A DNA stretch of 64,000 bases. Origin: Ciona savignyi. Taxonomy: Eukaryota > Chordata > Ascidiacea > Phlebobranchia > Cionidae. The notes below the pieces were generated by a model that did not search any database, was not told where the DNA came from, and worked only from the letters and a program-made list of their open reading frames with translations. Made by a program: the position numbers and the translations under genes. Of the stretch, positions 52,378 to 63,914 are shown piece by piece; position 1 is the stretch's first letter; every line of letters begins with the position of its first letter. The stretch is taken from NCBI GenBank assembly GCA_000149265.1, contig CH003405.1, forward strand, positions 38,061-102,060, given 5' to 3'.

Positions 52378-52581
52378 AATGCGTGAATATTAATAATATT
52401 CATATTCGATATTAATATTTTACATTTTTTTTCAAATCAAAAATTATCATTCGAAAGAGCACGGTTCAATTAACAAATTCTGTAATTTTTAGGACCGTAG
52501 CCCCTTATTAAGGGGTTTAACTTTTCACTTCCGTCTTCCGTTTTTTCCGCGTTTTATATTTCTAGGTAAAAGAACTTTGGT

Positions 52582-52795
52582 GTGAATGGGAAAACCAAGG
52601 GGTTAACATCGCCAGATACCTCGTGTGTTGTGTATGATTCACATGTTCCTTTAATTTAGTTGAACTCATTAATCCACTGGGTTCAGGCAATGTCCGTTAA
52701 GTGCCTTGGACTAGGATACAACCGACAAGCTAGCGACCATTTTTAAAACTTCAAGCCTTCGGCTGAAAGGCGACGCACTAACCCACTGAGCCAAT
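52582..52795 (-). repeat. SINE remainder, right of the insertion
   Basis: Continues the SINE whose tail stands at 47160-47190; the two halves are split by the MITE and the foldback element. Confidence 0.85.
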
Positions 52796-53129
52796 TTTAG
52801 TTTAAAAAGCAGCTAAAAGTACGCATTTCAAACTTTTAATTGCAAAATACACAAAATTTGACCGTGGACTAGATTAGTACTATTTCAGATTTCTTTCTTT
52901 CTTTATTAATTATGTTCCTGTTTAGTTTTTATTTAATTCTATGTTCTCTCTATGCTTCATCGCACAATTGCCAAGCCGTCCGTGACAACATAGAAATCGT
53001 AGATAAAAACAGTAATGCCAAAAAACGCAAGCCCAAGAATTGTAGTACCGAAGCTTGGTTTAACAATATGTATATTTAAAATATTAATTGTTTTAACACA
53101 AAATAATAAAACTTGGTAAAATACGTTTC

Positions 53130-53325
53130 ATTCCCTGTAAGGGGTGTTATCACACGGGCAATCATCAGAATAATTCGCACCCAACGTCGGGTAACCGGAG
53201 CTGTTGCAGTATGTTGTGTATAATCAAGGTGTTTCTGAAACTAGTTTAACCCGCTAGTGCAAAGTCGATGACCGCTAAGTGCCATGCCCAACCCTTCGAC
53301 AGAAAGGCGACGCACGAACTCACGG
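53130..53325 (-). repeat. SINE copy, reverse, truncated
   Basis: Body and part of head. Confidence 0.7.
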
Positions 53326-54224
53326 AAATACATAACGAGGGTTTTTGATGAAAGTGTCTGATTCTGACAGCTAAACACAGAACGTCAATAATTCACCAAG
53401 GACGCCACCGACCAACTAGTTTCGATCCAACAACCCTTCGCAATAAAGGTACAAACCCACCGACCTATTGGGTGGAAAGAAATATTATAACATCGGCTAA
53501 TAAGTCAGTAACAAATATACCAAAGAGTTTCTTATCAGTAATTTGTATTTTTCTTCTGGTTTTTAATAACATTCTCTGGCTGTGACAGGTTAGAACAGAA
53601 AGTCGATAACTCACCTAAATTAAGACGATGAATTTCAATAGCAGATGTAATACGTCTCCAGCAGTGAAGGATTAGGTCATAACCACGCCACGGTGTCTTG
53701 CGTAAAACATATTTCTCCATATATTTATATCGAATAACCACCGAACGGTCCAGAAGTGGGAAATTAGATATATGCTAGGGTGGTAGTATAATGTGTTATG
53801 AATACGGTTGAGACATTTTCTTAATTAAATTAAGGCGAAGGTTTAACGACAACGTCATTTTTTCCCTTATTTATAATGTGTCTAACTACTGTAGTTTTGC
53901 CTAAACCAAACTAAATAGTATCTGGTAAAGGTTTGGTTTCTCATTTCTAAAAAGCAGTTAGTCCAGTCCAATAGTTTACCCGGTTGGAATGTTGGTTCTT
54001 CAACTGAAAGGTTATTGTATTGAATCCAGCCTTTTGTTAATTCGCGTCCTTAGGCAATGCACTTAGCGGACGTTGCCTGAACCTAGTTGAAAGATGGATT
54101 TTGCTAAAACGTCTCAATCATACGCAACATACTGAATTAGGTTTGGTAATCTGACAGTGGACACATGTTAATAACGTCCCATGTGTATTTTTTTATCACG
54201 GCAATAAAACAAAGATAGCCTATA

Positions 54225-54522
54225 TCCAGTTGCTCCGCGTCCCACCGCTGAGTCTGGTGGTTTAATGCGGCGCGGTTCAGTCAAAAGGTTGCACATACGA
54301 AACTAATCGCTAGCTAGTCGGTTGTGTCCTTGGGCAAGGCACTTAAAGGACATTGTCTGAACCCAGCTGATTAATGGGTTCTACCAAATTAAAGGAATTT
54401 TAAAATACAACACACTGCAATAGCTCGGGTGACCCCATCGTGGGCGCGAGGTGATCTGACGATTACTAGTATGATAACACCCTTGGGTTTTCCATTACGG
54501 GGATAAACATGGATATCCTATC
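54225..54522 (+). repeat. SINE copy, full length
   Basis: Ends about 70 bp before the guanylate cyclase ATG, so it lies in the promoter or 5' UTR of that gene. A more diverged copy precedes it at about 53985-54215. Confidence 0.8.
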
Positions 54523-54590
54523 CTATAATTTCATTCCTTCAGTGTTATAGTATATCATCTACTAGCTAACCAGCTCAATTATCGATCAAT

Positions 54591-57500
54591 ATGTACGGAA
54601 TTATCCTGGACAGTTTGATGGACTGCATCAAACAGAAGTATGGGGAACAGGTGTGGAAACGAGCTATAGGTCCATGTGGCATCTCCAATTCCCTCTTCAC
54701 AGCACATAAGGTAAGTTATGAAGACCTGTTTTTTTTAAATGCGGAAAATAACGGTCTTGTAGCCAAATGGTTATTGCAACCGATTTATAAATTGATTTTA
54801 ATACATAAACAACAGTGTTTTGAACAAACCAAAACCGAAATCAAAACTTAGCACTATATTATAATACTTAAAAATTCCTTAGTTTGAATGTTTTAAAATC
54901 TCTTTGGACCGGTATAGGATAGCTTAAAATTTTTCTCGCGATTTCCAAGAATAAATACCCAAATTATATAAAATAATCTAAAATCCATATTGCTTTACCG
55001 ACTGTACAATAATGTAAAAATTTGGCGAAACATCTTCGTAGAATATAAACGTCTTATATTCTACGATTGTATAAGAATCTTATTAAGATAAAACGATTAA
55101 GTTTCTAGTATAACCCCAGATCTACCACGAGGAACTGGTACCGAACCTCGCAAAGGCGGTGGCCGAAACGACGGGAAAAACATTCGAATCCATCATGGAG
55201 GCAGCGGGCGAGCATTTCATCACATATATCACTAATATCAAGTCAGTGTGGATTGGTATCTGCGGGTTGCGTTTCTTGTTTCGTCTGCCGATAAAGGGTC
55301 ATAATATTCGTGTTTAACCCCGTGAATGGTAATTTAACCCAGATCACCTCGCGCCCACCCCCGGGTTAGCGGAACTATTGGCATCTGAGGGTTGCGTTGA
55401 TCGTTTCGTTAGCTGATATTGAAAGGTTATTCGTGTTTAACCGCGTAAATAAGGAAACGTGTGGTCAGTTCACCTCTCGTCCACCGTCTATTTACCGGAG
55501 CTGTTGCATTGTGTTGTTCATGATTGAGACGAGTATGATCCTTTTATATAATTACAACAAATTATATTACGGGGCCTCATAATTACAACAAATTAATTTA
55601 CTGGGGCCAGGTGACATTCGCTAAGCAATTGGTCCAAAGTCACGACTAAAAACAGCGACTGGTTTTGAACTCATAACCTTTCGCCTGACGCTTCAACACC
55701 CTACAAATCGAGCTAACCAGCCAAACTAACCCACTTTTCCACAGGAACGACACAGTAACAAGGGTCCTGGGAAGACGTTTCACTGATTTCCTGAATGGCT
55801 TGAACTGCATGCACGATTACTATCGATTCAGTTTCACCGAGATCCAGCCACCCAGGTAAGAAGATTCCATATTTACACCGGTCAATGTGGAAACGCAAGG
55901 GTCGTTATTATCGTGGATATGAAATTGTGGTAGAGTTATCACACAAGGGTCATTATCACGCGGCTGTTCGACATATGATCTCGCGCTCACCATTGGGTTA
56001 CCGACACTCTTGCATTGTGATATGATTGAAGCATGGCTACATTTTTGAAAAACTTAAGGGCAAACAAAAATAACATAAAAAAATTTCGATTCAGTATTAG
56101 TGTCCCGGTATGTAGATGTACTACCATGATCAACCCGTTGTTAGCGGAACCATTTTAACCAGAAATTACGTTAGCTGAAACCTTTTAATCGAAAATGACG
56201 TTGGCACTACCATTTTAACCGGAAATTGCGTCACCAGCTTCCACGTTTCCAACGAAGACTCGAAAGGATTGGAACTTCACTACAGAAGTCGTCGTACCTT
56301 TCCCGGCTACGTTTATTACGTGAAAGGATTGCTGCACAAGATAGCTCGCAAGTTCTACTCCATTGATCTTAACGTGGTTGTGACGCAACACGGGTTTTCT
56401 GGTGACGTAATGCTAGCTGTACTCAGGTAATAAAACACAATGTGGTCTACACTTTTCGGCCCGCCCCCTTGTAAAGCCGGCTACCCCATTGCTCAAGTCG
56501 CTTTTCCGAACACTTTTCTTCGAGACTTAAGGGCAATAATTTTGATTTAAACATTTTTTAGTTTTACCTACCTTATGTCAGGGATCGGCAACCTACCGCA
56601 CTATCATTCTTCTGATGCGACTCTTATTAAATTTATTGCTACTGTCTCACACAGTGTTGTTTGCATTTTATTAAGAAAATATTATTAGTTTTGCGACTCC
56701 CAGTGATTTTTTTGGTAAATGGCTCTTTAAGTGCAAAAGGTTGCCGACCGCTGACTTGGTTCAAGTAAGGTAATTAGGTAATTTCCATGTTTACTTTAAG
56801 AGAGTTTCTTATTTCTGGCAATATGCTTAATGGCTGTTCAGTATGTATTATGATGTCACATTGTGCCTTATATGTATTGTTAAACCAATAACATCTACTA
56901 CGGTATCTTTATTAAGCATTATGATGTCACACCAAGCATTATGATGTCACATTAAGCATTATGACCTCACAAGCATGATAATAACTCGCACAACCTACCT
57001 CTACCACAGGTTAAACTTCCCAAACGAAGAATATCTCTCGTTCCGCAAAATAATCATGGACAACCGAAATTTCCGCGAGGCGAACAACCTAATCATGCCT
57101 TCGAACATGGCGTTTGACCTGTTCCCATACCATCTGGTGTTTAATGGCAGGTACAGTCGTCGGTCAAATTTGTTGTTTAGTTTATCTTTGCTTTATCGAG
57201 GGTTTGTGGGAAAACCGTTATAATCGGCGATACTGTCCAACTGATCAGCTTGGGCCAGTGCGACACCTTTCAGTCGAAGGGTGGAAGTTTCGATACTGGG
57301 TGATAGCTAGTCGGATTAATGGGCCCTACTAAATTAAAGAAACATGTGAATCATATACCATACACTGTAATAACTCCAGTAATCCGACGGTAGGCGAAGT
57401 GATCTGACGATTGCCCGTGTGTTAACCACCTTGGTTTCCATTCACGGAGATAAACATTAATAAGGACCTAACATATTCTATATTTTTAATTGGCAAACAT

Positions 57501-60500
57501 ACTGTGGGTATAAGACTATATGGTAATCTGGCGATTACTATTATTATAACGCCTTTAATTGTCCAATCCACGGGGATAAACATAAGTCCCTGGTCGCTCA
57601 AGGAACGACACAGCATGACACAACATGACGCAGCATTACACAACATGACGCAGCATTTATTCCCAAGACTGGAGATTCTCAGTACAGGACTTGGGATCGA
57701 TGTGATCTACAAGGGCTTGGAGGGTCGGAGACTCAACGAGGCTTTCTTTATGACAAGACCACTTGGCTATGAGCTGACTTGGGAGAATGTGAGTATGACG
57801 TCGTATAGGAGGCATTCAACCAATGTACCCTCACAAAAACAGCTGTCAAAATCCTGACATAGGAATTCTTAAATTTTTCTCAATTTAAAATGGAAGCTTA
57901 GATCAGCAACCTAAATCCAAAACCCACAATTTTTAACATAAAATGTTTCCTAGATCCAAAGGATGAAAATGTATTAATTAACTTTTTACCAAACAAACCC
58001 TGTATGCCAATAGTTTTGGCAGGTTATGGGGAATATGTTAATTTACCAAAGTAGTATATTCTATTCCATTTGGACTAAATGTTGACTTCCTTAGGTTCGC
58101 ATCCATCGTAACAACGTGTTCGAATTGACATCAGCGAAGAGTTCCGGACGTCCTGTGATCGGGGACGAAAGTAATTCTATGCAACCCACCGCCTATCTGT
58201 TCCAACCGCCCGCCTATCTGTTCCAACCCACCGCCTATCTGTTATAACCCACCACCTATCCGTTCCAACCCAGCACCTATATGTTCTAACCCAGCACCTA
58301 ACCGCTCCAACCAATCTAAATAATAGCAATCCAATTCCACTATATTTTTATTAAAACAACAATACAGAAACACCGACCAACAATACATACAACGAAAAAT
58401 TAAATATAGCGGGTTGATATACAGTGTATTTATAGTATTTGATTAGTGCTTGTTATTTGCCAAACTTAACACCAACATGGTAAAACTACGACTCGAGTCC
58501 GGCACGGCGAGTCTTTTATTCTGGCCTGTCAGATGTTATCGACAAGTTGCAAGACTTAATATCGTGGTCAGAGCTAAATTAATATGTCACAGCTATATTT
58601 GTGCTTCGCCTAACGCAACATTGCTTTATTGTTTTAACCAATAATGTACCGTTTTTTCTTATTTTTATGTTTTTATTTTAACAACAGTGCAAACTATTTG
58701 TGAGTGGGGTCGATCACTTGGCCCTTCATATTAAGAATAAAATAATTTTGGCCCCTGCTTCAAAAAGTGTGCCCACCCCTGACCTAACCTCTTTATAGCT
58801 TCCAGGTTTCGGGATCAGATGACTGCGACTCATTTCGTTAAACTTCGGGGACAGATGTTGTACGTAGAAGAGATGGATTACGTCATTTTCCTATCCACCG
58901 TCATGTGAGTGACGTAATACCACAACACGATGACGTATGAATAATCCAGTGTAACAGGAACGACGACCTGAACAATATGTACGAGATGGGGTTGTTTGTG
59001 AACGATCTTCCGTACCACGATCTAAGCAGGGACATGGTACTACACCAACCGCAGCAAAGCAGCGAATACAAGTTAGCTCTGGACATGGAACAGGTACGAC
59101 TGGTTGGTGGGTTGTACTAATAGGGCAACGCTAAAGGGAGGAAAAGCGGGAAAGAGGGAAGGGGGGAAAGTGCTCACCAAAAGTATTGAAATTAATTTTA
59201 ACCCTGCCCAAAATACTAATCTCTAGCCCAGAAATAACCATCACTTTAACCCCATGTTTAAAACTCTAATGCCTTAATATTTATTTTAGTGTGTAGTTTC
59301 CCCTTTTCCCGCCTTCCCGCTTTCCCTCCTTTTAGTTTTCCCCGTAATAATATTTACCTCGTGCCCACCGCCAGGTAGGTTACTAAGATTTACCATCGGC
59401 AATGGGATAACGCGGCGTGTTGGTACCACGGGTAATGATGTTATCACCTCACGACCATGTCAAGTTAGAGAAGTTAATGTAGTGTGTTATATATGTAAGA
59501 TACATTGCAACAGTTAGTAGTCGAGCTATTAAATCACTGGATACAAGCGATGTCCGCTAATTGGTTCGAAAATGGCAAAAATGATTTGAAAGGAACTCGT
59601 TTCAATCCCAAAAGTCTAAGTATACGACAAGTTACCATATGATCATATACACCTAGCAATCTAAGCTATAAGTCCGAGTTCAAATATTAACAGACGAAAG
59701 CTACGCGCTTGGAAGACACAATCGAGAATTTGATATCGGAGCAACGAAAGACAGATGACTTGATATACTCCATGATACCTAAGGAGGTCGCTTGCTCGCT
59801 TAAGGAGGGGGGACCTACCGACAGCGTCTGCACGGTTGGTTGCTTGATTACGTCGTTGTATACTTACGTCATGGTTACGTCATTGCGTGCTTACGTCATT
59901 GCGTGCTTACCTCTTTGCGTGCTCAAGTAAATACTTACTTGCTTACGTCATGTCGTGCTTACGTCATTTTATGCTTACATCATTGCATAGATGCATAGAT
60001 ACGTCATTGCATGCTTACGTCACAGCATGATTACCGGTTTGCATGTTTACGTAAGTGCGTGTTTACGTCATTGCATGCTTACGTCATTCCATACCTACGT
60101 CAATGTACTTATATTACATTCCATTTGTTAGTTTTCAATAACCTGCTCATATTAACGTCATCTTCACTGACATCGGGTTCAATTACGTAATCTTCCTCCA
60201 CGTCACTTTACTGATACCATCTCCAGTAACACAATGTTCAATGACGTCACGTAGATTTACGTCATCGTTAGTATGGAACCACACGAATAAAACAAAATAA
60301 GATGAGCGCAATGAGCGATATTACAACCAGAATCATCCTTATAATCAATGCTTTCCACAGAAATATGACGAAGTGACGGTTCTGTTCAGTGACGTAGTCA
60401 ACTTTGCCAACATCTGCAAACACATCGCTCCACATGAGATCATGATCACGTTGAATATGATGGTGAGTCACGGGGTGTCTTATGGGTAGAATAATCATGT

Positions 60501-63500
60501 TTTTTTTTCTATTCATGTTATGGGAATATGCAAAGGGCGATTTCACACAGTCAATCGTTAGATCACTTCGCACCCAAGCTATTGCAGTGTGTTGTGTATG
60601 ATTGAGACATTACTTTAATTTGGTAGAGCCTTTCAATCCACTGGGTTCAGGCAATGTACGTGTCCGTTCATAGCCTTATGCAAGGTGATCTGACTAGCTA
60701 GCAAGCAGTTTCGATCCTACACCCCTTCGAACGAAAGCCGACAAACTAACCAACCATCCTTTACACAACTATTTCAAAATAAGAATCTTATCTATCGTCC
60801 AGTTTCGAACCTAGAGTCATTCGACTGATAGTCAAAGCACTAACCAACCAAGCTAACTACCCATCCAACTTAGTTTATCTATTTCAAAATAAGAATCTTA
60901 TCCGCCGTCCAGTTTTGAACCTACAGTCATTCGGCTGATAGTCGAAGCACTCACCAACCAAGCTATTTACCCATCCTATTAAGTCCATCTATTTCAAAAT
61001 AAGAATCCTTCCACCAGGTTAGCGTGTTCGATATCCTTTGCGAGAAGTACAACACCTACAAAGTGGAGACAGTGGCGGATGGATTCATGTGCGTCTCAGG
61101 AGCGCCAACTTACGACGACCGCCACGCACGAAATATGGCCGACATGGCGATTCAAATGCTCCGAGGGATTGAAACTGTTCGAGACCCGAACACGAGAGAA
61201 CCGATACAAATTAGAATCGGTCAGTCAACTTTGATCTTTCTGTCTCGGATTACCACAAAACCAATGGATTGCTTCGTTTGTCCGACTGATTAGCTTGGTG
61301 GATTGGTGTGTTACTTTTCTGCGGAAGGTATCGAATTCGAAACCGGTCAAATTGAAGATGGTTGTCTCGTCTGGAAAGCTACCATAACGAAACATACTCA
61401 CCTCTTACTTTAACCCCAGCTCTCCAACACACTTATCTCCTACTTTAACCCCAGGTCTCCACTGCGGCGGGGTGATAGCATGTGTACTAGGTCACAAGAT
61501 TCCACAATATTGCTTATTCGGGGACACGGTCCACATCGCTTCGAAGTTGGAAGCCACTGGCTCAGTGAGTAATACTTTAATAGTGTTCCTGGTTACACAT
61601 TTCCAAGTGAATTCCATAGTATAGATTCTTACCGTGGTAAAATTCAAACCCATAATGGGCTCTTTATCAAGACCGTTTTATTGTATATAATTCGGTATTT
61701 GAATCGGTCGCGTATTAAGTTACAAAACCGTACAATCATAGACATTTATGTTATTATCAGATATAGTTCAATAAGCTAGACACCACCAATATGCCAGACA
61801 TTTGTGTTCTTGGGCAAAACACGAAGACGACGCAAATTTAATCAGTAAATTAATGTATTAAAATACTAGAAACGTCTCAATCATATTATACACACTAAAA
61901 TATTCCCAAGGAGACAAACTAGAATATTATATTCTACGAAATTAACTTATCCTTCGAACCAGGGTCAACGAATCCAGATTAGTCAGACTTGCATGGAGAA
62001 GTTGTCAGAATGTTCTGACTATGAGATCGAGCCAAAAGGGGTCGTAAAGATTAAAGGAAAGCGGTCGATTATGACGTATTGGCTCAATGGTAAGATTGTG
62101 ACGTATTGATTTTTCTAATCGTGTGATACTTTTTATGCCCGCAGTTGAGTTGGTGGGGTTATTACAATGTGTGGATATGATTGGTTTGTTTATATCTACG
62201 TGGATGAGAAGCCAGGCTTAATTCATGGGTATCGTAAGCCACCTCATGCCAACAGACGAGTTGCTGGAGCTATTAGTGTGTGGATGGTTGGTTCATTTAT
62301 ATCCTCGTGTATGGGAAGCCATGCTTTATCCACAGGTATTGTAAGTCACTTTGTGCCCACAGTCGAGTTGCTGGAGCTGTTACAGTGTGTGTATTGTTGG
62401 TTCATTTATATTCTCGTTGGTTGGAAGACAGGTTTTATCCACGGGTATGGTAAGACACCTCATGTCCACAATAGAGTTGGTGAAGCTATTACAGTGTGTC
62501 GATGGTCGGTTCATTTATATCCTCGTGGATTATTTACGAATATCGTAAGACACCTCATACCCACAGTCGAGTAGCTATACTGTGTGTGGATAATAAGACA
62601 TGGAATTTAATTTAGGCGACTCCTCTGATACCACTGGGTTAGTTTATTTATACCCTTGTGGTTAGAAAGCCAGGCTCTGTTCACGAGTATCGTTATATCC
62701 AACGACTATTTATATAACAATACACAAGGCAACACTAAAGGGAGGAAAATAAGAAAAAAGGGGAAACTGCTTACTAAAACTATGGAAAGTAATTATAAAC
62801 CTGTCCGACCATAACTCTAACCGTCATACTTAAACTAACCCTCATGTCATAATCTCTCAATTTAAATGGGAAATTTCTCTCCTTGCCTATTTCCCTTTTT
62901 CGATCGTGTTAGTTTTCCTTCAAAAAACACGGCATACGGCGTCAAGATTTATACCAAAACTTACTCTTACCCTCGATCCACCTACAGGTCGAAACAAAGC
63001 AGCAGATGGGACATACCCTGCACCACCCATACCTTCGTAAGTATGAACCGTAGCTACCCAACCCAGTTTCATGGTCAACATATTTGCAGGTGCTCGCGTA
63101 ACAAGAAAATTGACGTGAAACAAATAAGCCACTGTAAGTTAGTGTGGGGAATTCCCTGTCCCCATCCGCACTTTTTCTTACTCTGCCCTAATGTTCATGT
63201 TCACCGCCCTATTACGCATTCTCAACCGCAGCTTATTAACCCCCTCTTATATATTTTACCGCCCTATCACCTTTTTCCAGTCTCGTCAGTATACAGAAAA
63301 ATTAATCCGATTTACAGAGAATTTGTCTTTAAAGTGTATTGACAATACAATCGTCTTGCTAATGGCTGGTTTCGAATAAACGACTTTTCGGCCAACAATC
63401 CGACGCACAACCACACCAATTAAACCCCTTTTCGTCTCATCCATATTTACCTTACCCTCCCCTTAGCCACAATCTCTGCTTTCAATCCCTTTAACGATAA

Positions 63501-63685
63501 CCCCATGTTTATCCCTTTTTTACCTCGCATAACCTTCAATCATAAATTTACCCACTTTCACCTCTGTATACCCCTTCCCCCACCATTGGTTCTTACGTTT
63601 ACTCTTTCCCGATCCATTAACAGCGGAAATCGAGAAAACCAATCTTGATTTTGATGGCGACGAAGTTATAATGATCGAGGAATAA
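54591..63685 (+). CDS. GUCY1B2: Soluble guanylate cyclase, beta-2-like, 15 exons
   Basis: Exons: 54591-54710, 55120-55241, 55745-55855, 56238-56426, 57010-57150, 57668-57788, 58095-58170, 58799-58904, 58958-59093, 59694-59834, 60361-60462, 61018-61219, 61455-61564, 61963-62089 and 63624-63685. All are GT..AG, phases close, 621 residues. The H-NOX domain (1-~185) has the haem ligand H104 (NCMHDYY) and the Y-x-S-x-R motif at Y133/S135/R137, so it should bind haem and sense NO. HNOBA domain about 210-410, with a coiled coil near 390-410. Cyclase domain 422-600: metal Asp432 (LFSDVVNF) and Asp476 (KVETVADGF), guanine-selecting Glu472 and Cys542. The usual NTVNxxSR is DTVHIASK here, replacing the catalytic Asn and Arg. 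Having both metal Asps and ending KIKGKRSIMTYWL favours the beta-2 type over beta-1. It converts GTP to cGMP in the cytosol, if active. The paralogue symbol is less certain than the family. Confidence 0.93.
55295..55720 (-). repeat. Two adjoining SINE pieces, reverse
   Basis: A short tail piece (55295-55385) and a near full-length copy (55420-55720), with a partial repeat of GCATCTGAGGGTTGCGTT at their junctions, in intron 2 of the cyclase gene. The second ends about 25 bp before exon 3. Confidence 0.75.
56579..56753. mobile_element. hAT-like MITE in cyclase intron 4
   Basis: Ends CAGGGATCGGCAACCT and AGGTTGCCGACCGCTG; a related right end is near 30590. Confidence 0.75.
56870..56975. repeat. 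Short tandem repeat with TGATGTCACA
   Basis: About four units of AAGCATTATGATGTCACA just before cyclase exon 5. Confidence 0.75.
57225..57600 (+). repeat. SINE copy plus extra tail piece
   Basis: Full copy 57225-57460, then a second degraded tail to about 57590; cyclase intron 5. Confidence 0.75.
58176..58315. repeat. ~20-bp minisatellite in cyclase intron 7
   Basis: About six to seven units of CCCACCGCCTATCTGTTCCA and variants, starting 6 bp after the exon 7 donor. Confidence 0.85.
58480..58781. mobile_element. hAT-like element, right end intact
   Basis: Right end GTGTGCCCACCCCTG; interior shared with 2437-2728. It ends 17 bp before exon 8. Confidence 0.6.
59122..59345. mobile_element. 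MITE with telomere-like interior, copy 4
   Basis: Left arm GGCAACGCTAAAGGGAGGAA, right arm TTCCCGCCTTCCCGCTTTCC; best-preserved inverted ends of the family. Cyclase intron 9. Confidence 0.75.
59835..60260. repeat. Cluster of TTACGTCA-type words in intron 10
   Basis: GCTTACGTCATTGCGT-like units repeat irregularly from the exon 10 donor on, giving more than a dozen (T/A)ACGTCA or TGACGTAA words in about 400 bp. Confidence 0.8.
60495..60765 (-). repeat. SINE copy, reverse
   Basis: Cyclase intron 11; followed at 60770-61010 by two copies of a ~120-bp unit containing ATTTCAAAATAAGAATCTTA and a SINE-head-like segment. Confidence 0.75.
62140..62600. repeat. ~125-bp tandem repeat in cyclase intron 14
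   Basis: About four units, each with GTGTGGATGGTTGGTTCATT-like and CACCTCATGCCCACAGTCGA-like parts; the second part resembles the SINE tail, so the array probably grew from a SINE fragment. Confidence 0.8.
62728..62925. mobile_element. MITE with telomere-like interior, copy 5
   Basis: Left arm GGCAACACTAAAGGGAGGAA; right arm degraded near TTTTCGATCGTGTTAG. Confidence 0.65.
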
Positions 63686-63686
63686 A
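63681..63686 (+). terminator. Poly(A) signal overlapping the cyclase stop codon
   Basis: AATAAA begins two bases before the TAA of the cyclase frame and includes it. No other AATAAA is obvious in the next 300 bp, so either this or a variant signal is used. Confidence 0.4.
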
Positions 63687-63914
63687 GAACACGCTGTAAC
63701 TCCTAAGGACCAGGTTTCAAATAAGAAACACGGTATCTGCAACAAATCGCAATCAAAACCAGTGAGTTTTTTGTTTTATGTAGACTTGTAGCATGTCATA
63801 GATTCCTCCCTGCCCATCAGATATGGATGTATTTCTTTTGTTCTGAATACGTTTAGGCTACTACAATTTTATGTTAAGCTTCTGTGGTAGTACGGACAAT
63901 GGTAAGTCTTGTCG

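Larger units (their letters stand above)
47421..52581. mobile_element. Foldback transposon carrying an SGNH hydrolase gene
   Basis: The outer ends ACCAAAGTTCTTTTACCTAG (47421) and its exact complement (ending 52581) are flanked by the perfect 9-bp duplication GTGAATGGG (47412-47420, 52582-52590). After about 205 bp of unique outer end, each arm is a tandem array of about 172-188-bp monomers, 10 on the left (to about 49420) and 8 on the right (from about 50965), in opposite orientation and nearly identical unit by unit from the outside in. About 1.5 kb of unique DNA in the middle holds one gene. No transposase is visible, so it is presumably non-autonomous. Foldback architecture and a 9-bp duplication suggest Mutator-like or FB-like elements; that assignment is inference. 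Confidence 0.9.

Noticed and set aside
62167..62574. 135-residue + strand frame in cyclase intron 14
   Set aside because: Made of a 125-bp tandem repeat, flanked by cyclase exons whose phases join without it.
62866..63342. 158-residue + strand frame in cyclase intron 14
   Set aside because: Begins inside a MITE and has no recognisable domain; the exon 14 to 15 phase closes without it.
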